From: Bradyrhizobium sp. B124
GTDB lineage: Bacteria > Pseudomonadota > Alphaproteobacteria > Rhizobiales > Xanthobacteraceae
Assembly (NCBI RefSeq): GCF_038967635.1
Contig: NZ_CP152413.1
Coordinates: 6,204,001-6,268,000 of the forward strand
Direction: 5' to 3'
DNA length: 64,000 nucleotides
The notes under the pieces are model-generated. The model saw only the letters and a list, made by a program, of their open reading frames with translations, was not told the origin of the DNA and did no database searches. This document shows positions 62,732-64,000 of this stretch, piece by piece. The translations under genes were made by a program, and so were the position numbers. Every line of letters starts with the position of its first letter. The stretch's first letter is position 1.

Positions 62732-63142
62732 ATGGCGAATAACGCCTCCCTGACGCCGGCGGAGATCAGCTGGCAACTGCACCGTCTGCCTGCGCTTGAG
62801 CGCGACGCGTTCATCGCCGCGCATTACTTGGGACAGCCCGTCGCCTGGCAGACCCGCTTCTTCGATGCGATCGACTGGGGCGCGGGCTCCGTGCTGCAAT
62901 TCAGCTTCCTGCAACGCGGCTGGCATCGCCATTCCCGGCTCGACAACCCGATCTATGCCTATATCGACATCGAGCAACATCCGGAAACACGCGGCCTGCG
63001 CCGCGGCCGGCGGATCGACCTCGAGGGCACGATCAAGGGCGTCGACTTCGTGACCGGGATTACGCTCACGCTCGACCGGTTCGAGATCTTGCCCGTCAAC
63101 TTTCTCGATCGCTTCGTCATCAACTCCGACAGCCGCTATTAA
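62732..63142 (+). CDS. Uncharacterised small protein
   Basis: A 136-residue protein. The N-terminal part is helical (SLTPAEISWQLHRLPALERDAFIAAHYLG) and the rest beta-rich with many charged residues (GVDFVTGITLTLDRFEILPVNFLDRFV). I cannot place it in a family. It overlaps the convergent WYL regulator gene by four bases. Confidence 0.7.
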   Translation: MANNASLTPAEISWQLHRLPALERDAFIAAHYLGQPVAWQTRFFDAIDWGAGSVLQFSFLQRGWHRHSRLDNPIYAYIDIEQHPETRGLRRGRRIDLEGTIKGVDFVTGITLTLDRFEILPVNFLDRFVINSDSRY

Positions 63143-64000
63143 CGCCGGGCCGCGCGGCGCGACGGCGCGTCCACATAGCGCGCGGCCATCGCGCCCGCCA
63201 GCTCCGCCATCTTCTCGCGCAACTCCGCGGGCGCGATCACCTCGGCCTCGGCGCCGAGCCGCAGCAATTCGGAGGCGGCGTGCCACACCGTCTTACCGAC
63301 CGGCATGGTGGCGATCCGCCAGCCGTCGGTGTCGGCGGCTTCAGCAAGCCGCATCCGCGCCTTCACGTAAGGGTGGGCCAGCGCATCGAACAGTTGCAGC
63401 CCCAACGGCGACAGCCGCACCGTGGCCTCGTTCGGATGCAGCTCGGCCTCGAGCCGCGCGATCGAGGCGCGCCAGTAGGTGGCGAGATCGAACTCCCCCG
63501 GCCGCGCGAACGGCGTCTCCAGTGCGGTGCAATCCAGCACCCGCGCGACCCGGTAGGTGCGCACATTGCCGTCGACGAGGCCGGCGAGATACCAGCTGCC
63601 GCCCTTCAGCACGAGGCCGAGCGGCGCCACGCGCCGCCGCTTCTCGGCCTTCCAGCTCTGGTAGCGGATCTCGATCAGGGTCTCGCGCAGCACCGAGGCT
63701 GCAATGGCGCGCAGATGCTTCGGCTCCTCGGTCTCGCCGAACCAACCCGGCGCGTCGAGATGGAAGCGCTGCTGCATGCCCCGCGCGTTGGGGCGAAGAT
63801 TCTCCGGCAGCGCCGCCATCAGCTTGGTCTGCGCCGCCGCCATCGCGACATCGAGGCCGAGTGCGGCGGCGGGGCCGGGCAGGCCGGCCATGAACAGCGC
63901 CTCGGCCTCGCCCTGCGACAGCCCGTTGAGCCGCACCCGATAGCCGTCGAGCAGGCGATAGCCGCCCTCGGCGCCGCGGTCGGCATAGACGGGGACGCCG
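63139..64000 (-). CDS. WYL-domain transcriptional regulator, N-terminus outside the window
   Basis: The frame is open to the right edge of the window, and the residues beyond the nearest start (VYADRGAEGGYRLLDGYRV) match the HTH_11-linked region of WYL regulators, so the protein is truncated by the window. The WYL domain is visible around IRYQSWKAEKRRRVAPLGLVLKGGSWYLAGLVDG and the WCX region continues to the end. WYL regulators sense nucleic-acid or small ligands and are often linked with stress, phage defence or metabolism. Target unknown. Confidence 0.9.
   Translation of the reverse strand, partial: GVPVYADRGAEGGYRLLDGYRVRLNGLSQGEAEALFMAGLPGPAAALGLDVAMAAAQTKLMAALPENLRPNARGMQQRFHLDAPGWFGETEEPKHLRAIAASVLRETLIEIRYQSWKAEKRRRVAPLGLVLKGGSWYLAGLVDGNVRTYRVARVLDCTALETPFARPGEFDLATYWRASIARLEAELHPNEATVRLSPLGLQLFDALAHPYVKARMRLAEAADTDGWRIATMPVGKTVWHAASELLRLGAEAEVIAPAELREKMAELAGAMAARYVDAPSRRAARR

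Overview
The window is GC-rich alphaproteobacterial chromosome, most consistent with Bradyrhizobium or a close relative in the Nitrobacteraceae. This is inferred from gene content (many acyl-CoA and ABC uptake genes, an Irr-type iron box in front of an mbfA-like gene), frequent GTG/TTG starts, and at least seven families of palindromic intergenic repeats of the kind common in that group. I see no rRNA, tRNA, CRISPR array, phage genes or transposase.

Layout. 1-5.5 kb: the 3' part of a branched-chain-type (Liv) ABC operon (permease fragment, two ATPases, an acyl-CoA ligase, a periplasmic binding protein). 5.6-13.5 kb: a LapG-like periplasmic cysteine protease, divergent from a 1387-residue FecR/VCBS-repeat protein with a type I secretion C-terminus, followed by a CHASE2-adenylate cyclase. 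13.6-22.8 kb: a peptide/nickel-family ABC uptake system with two paralogous, divergent binding proteins. Its operon contains an amidase and an AtzG/GatC-like small partner between the two ATPase genes, and a near-consensus sigma-54 promoter lies upstream. 22.8-24.6 kb: a LysR regulator and a thioesterase-like protein. 24.8-27.8 kb: the ABC and adaptor genes of a type I secretion system without a TolC gene. 28-31.4 kb: a CinA/PncC protein, then a tight operon of two amidohydrolase_2 proteins and a Rieske protein. 31.5-36.6 kb: lysR-tcuC-tcuA-tcuB-like genes for tricarballylate or citrate-type acids. 36.7-37.7 kb: a DUF1127 protein and a GNAT acetyltransferase. 38-44.8 kb: enoyl-CoA hydratase, SDR, AidB-like acyl-CoA dehydrogenase, zinc alcohol dehydrogenase, an NTF2-like protein and a second amidase. 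44.9-50 kb: an outer-membrane-like protein, an MbfA-like iron exporter with an ICE box, a hypothetical protein, a poly-histidine secreted protein, an epoxide-hydrolase-like enzyme and a secreted orphan. 50.2-62.7 kb: a beta-oxidation-type cluster (two acyl-CoA ligases, thiolase, TetR, SDR, enoyl-CoA hydratase, three acyl-CoA dehydrogenases, a nitroreductase). 62.7-64 kb: an orphan protein and the C-terminal part of a WYL-domain regulator running off the window.

Two candidate systems stand out. (1) A Lap-like surface-protein module: BTLCP protease, FecR/VCBS substrate, CHASE2-cyclase and, 13 kb away, a type I exporter, with no c-di-GMP receptor gene visible. (2) A nitrogen-scavenging amide uptake and hydrolysis operon in which amidase and small partner are translationally coupled to the transporter, with a sigma-54 promoter. 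Both assignments rest on domain recognition and context only; no database search was possible.
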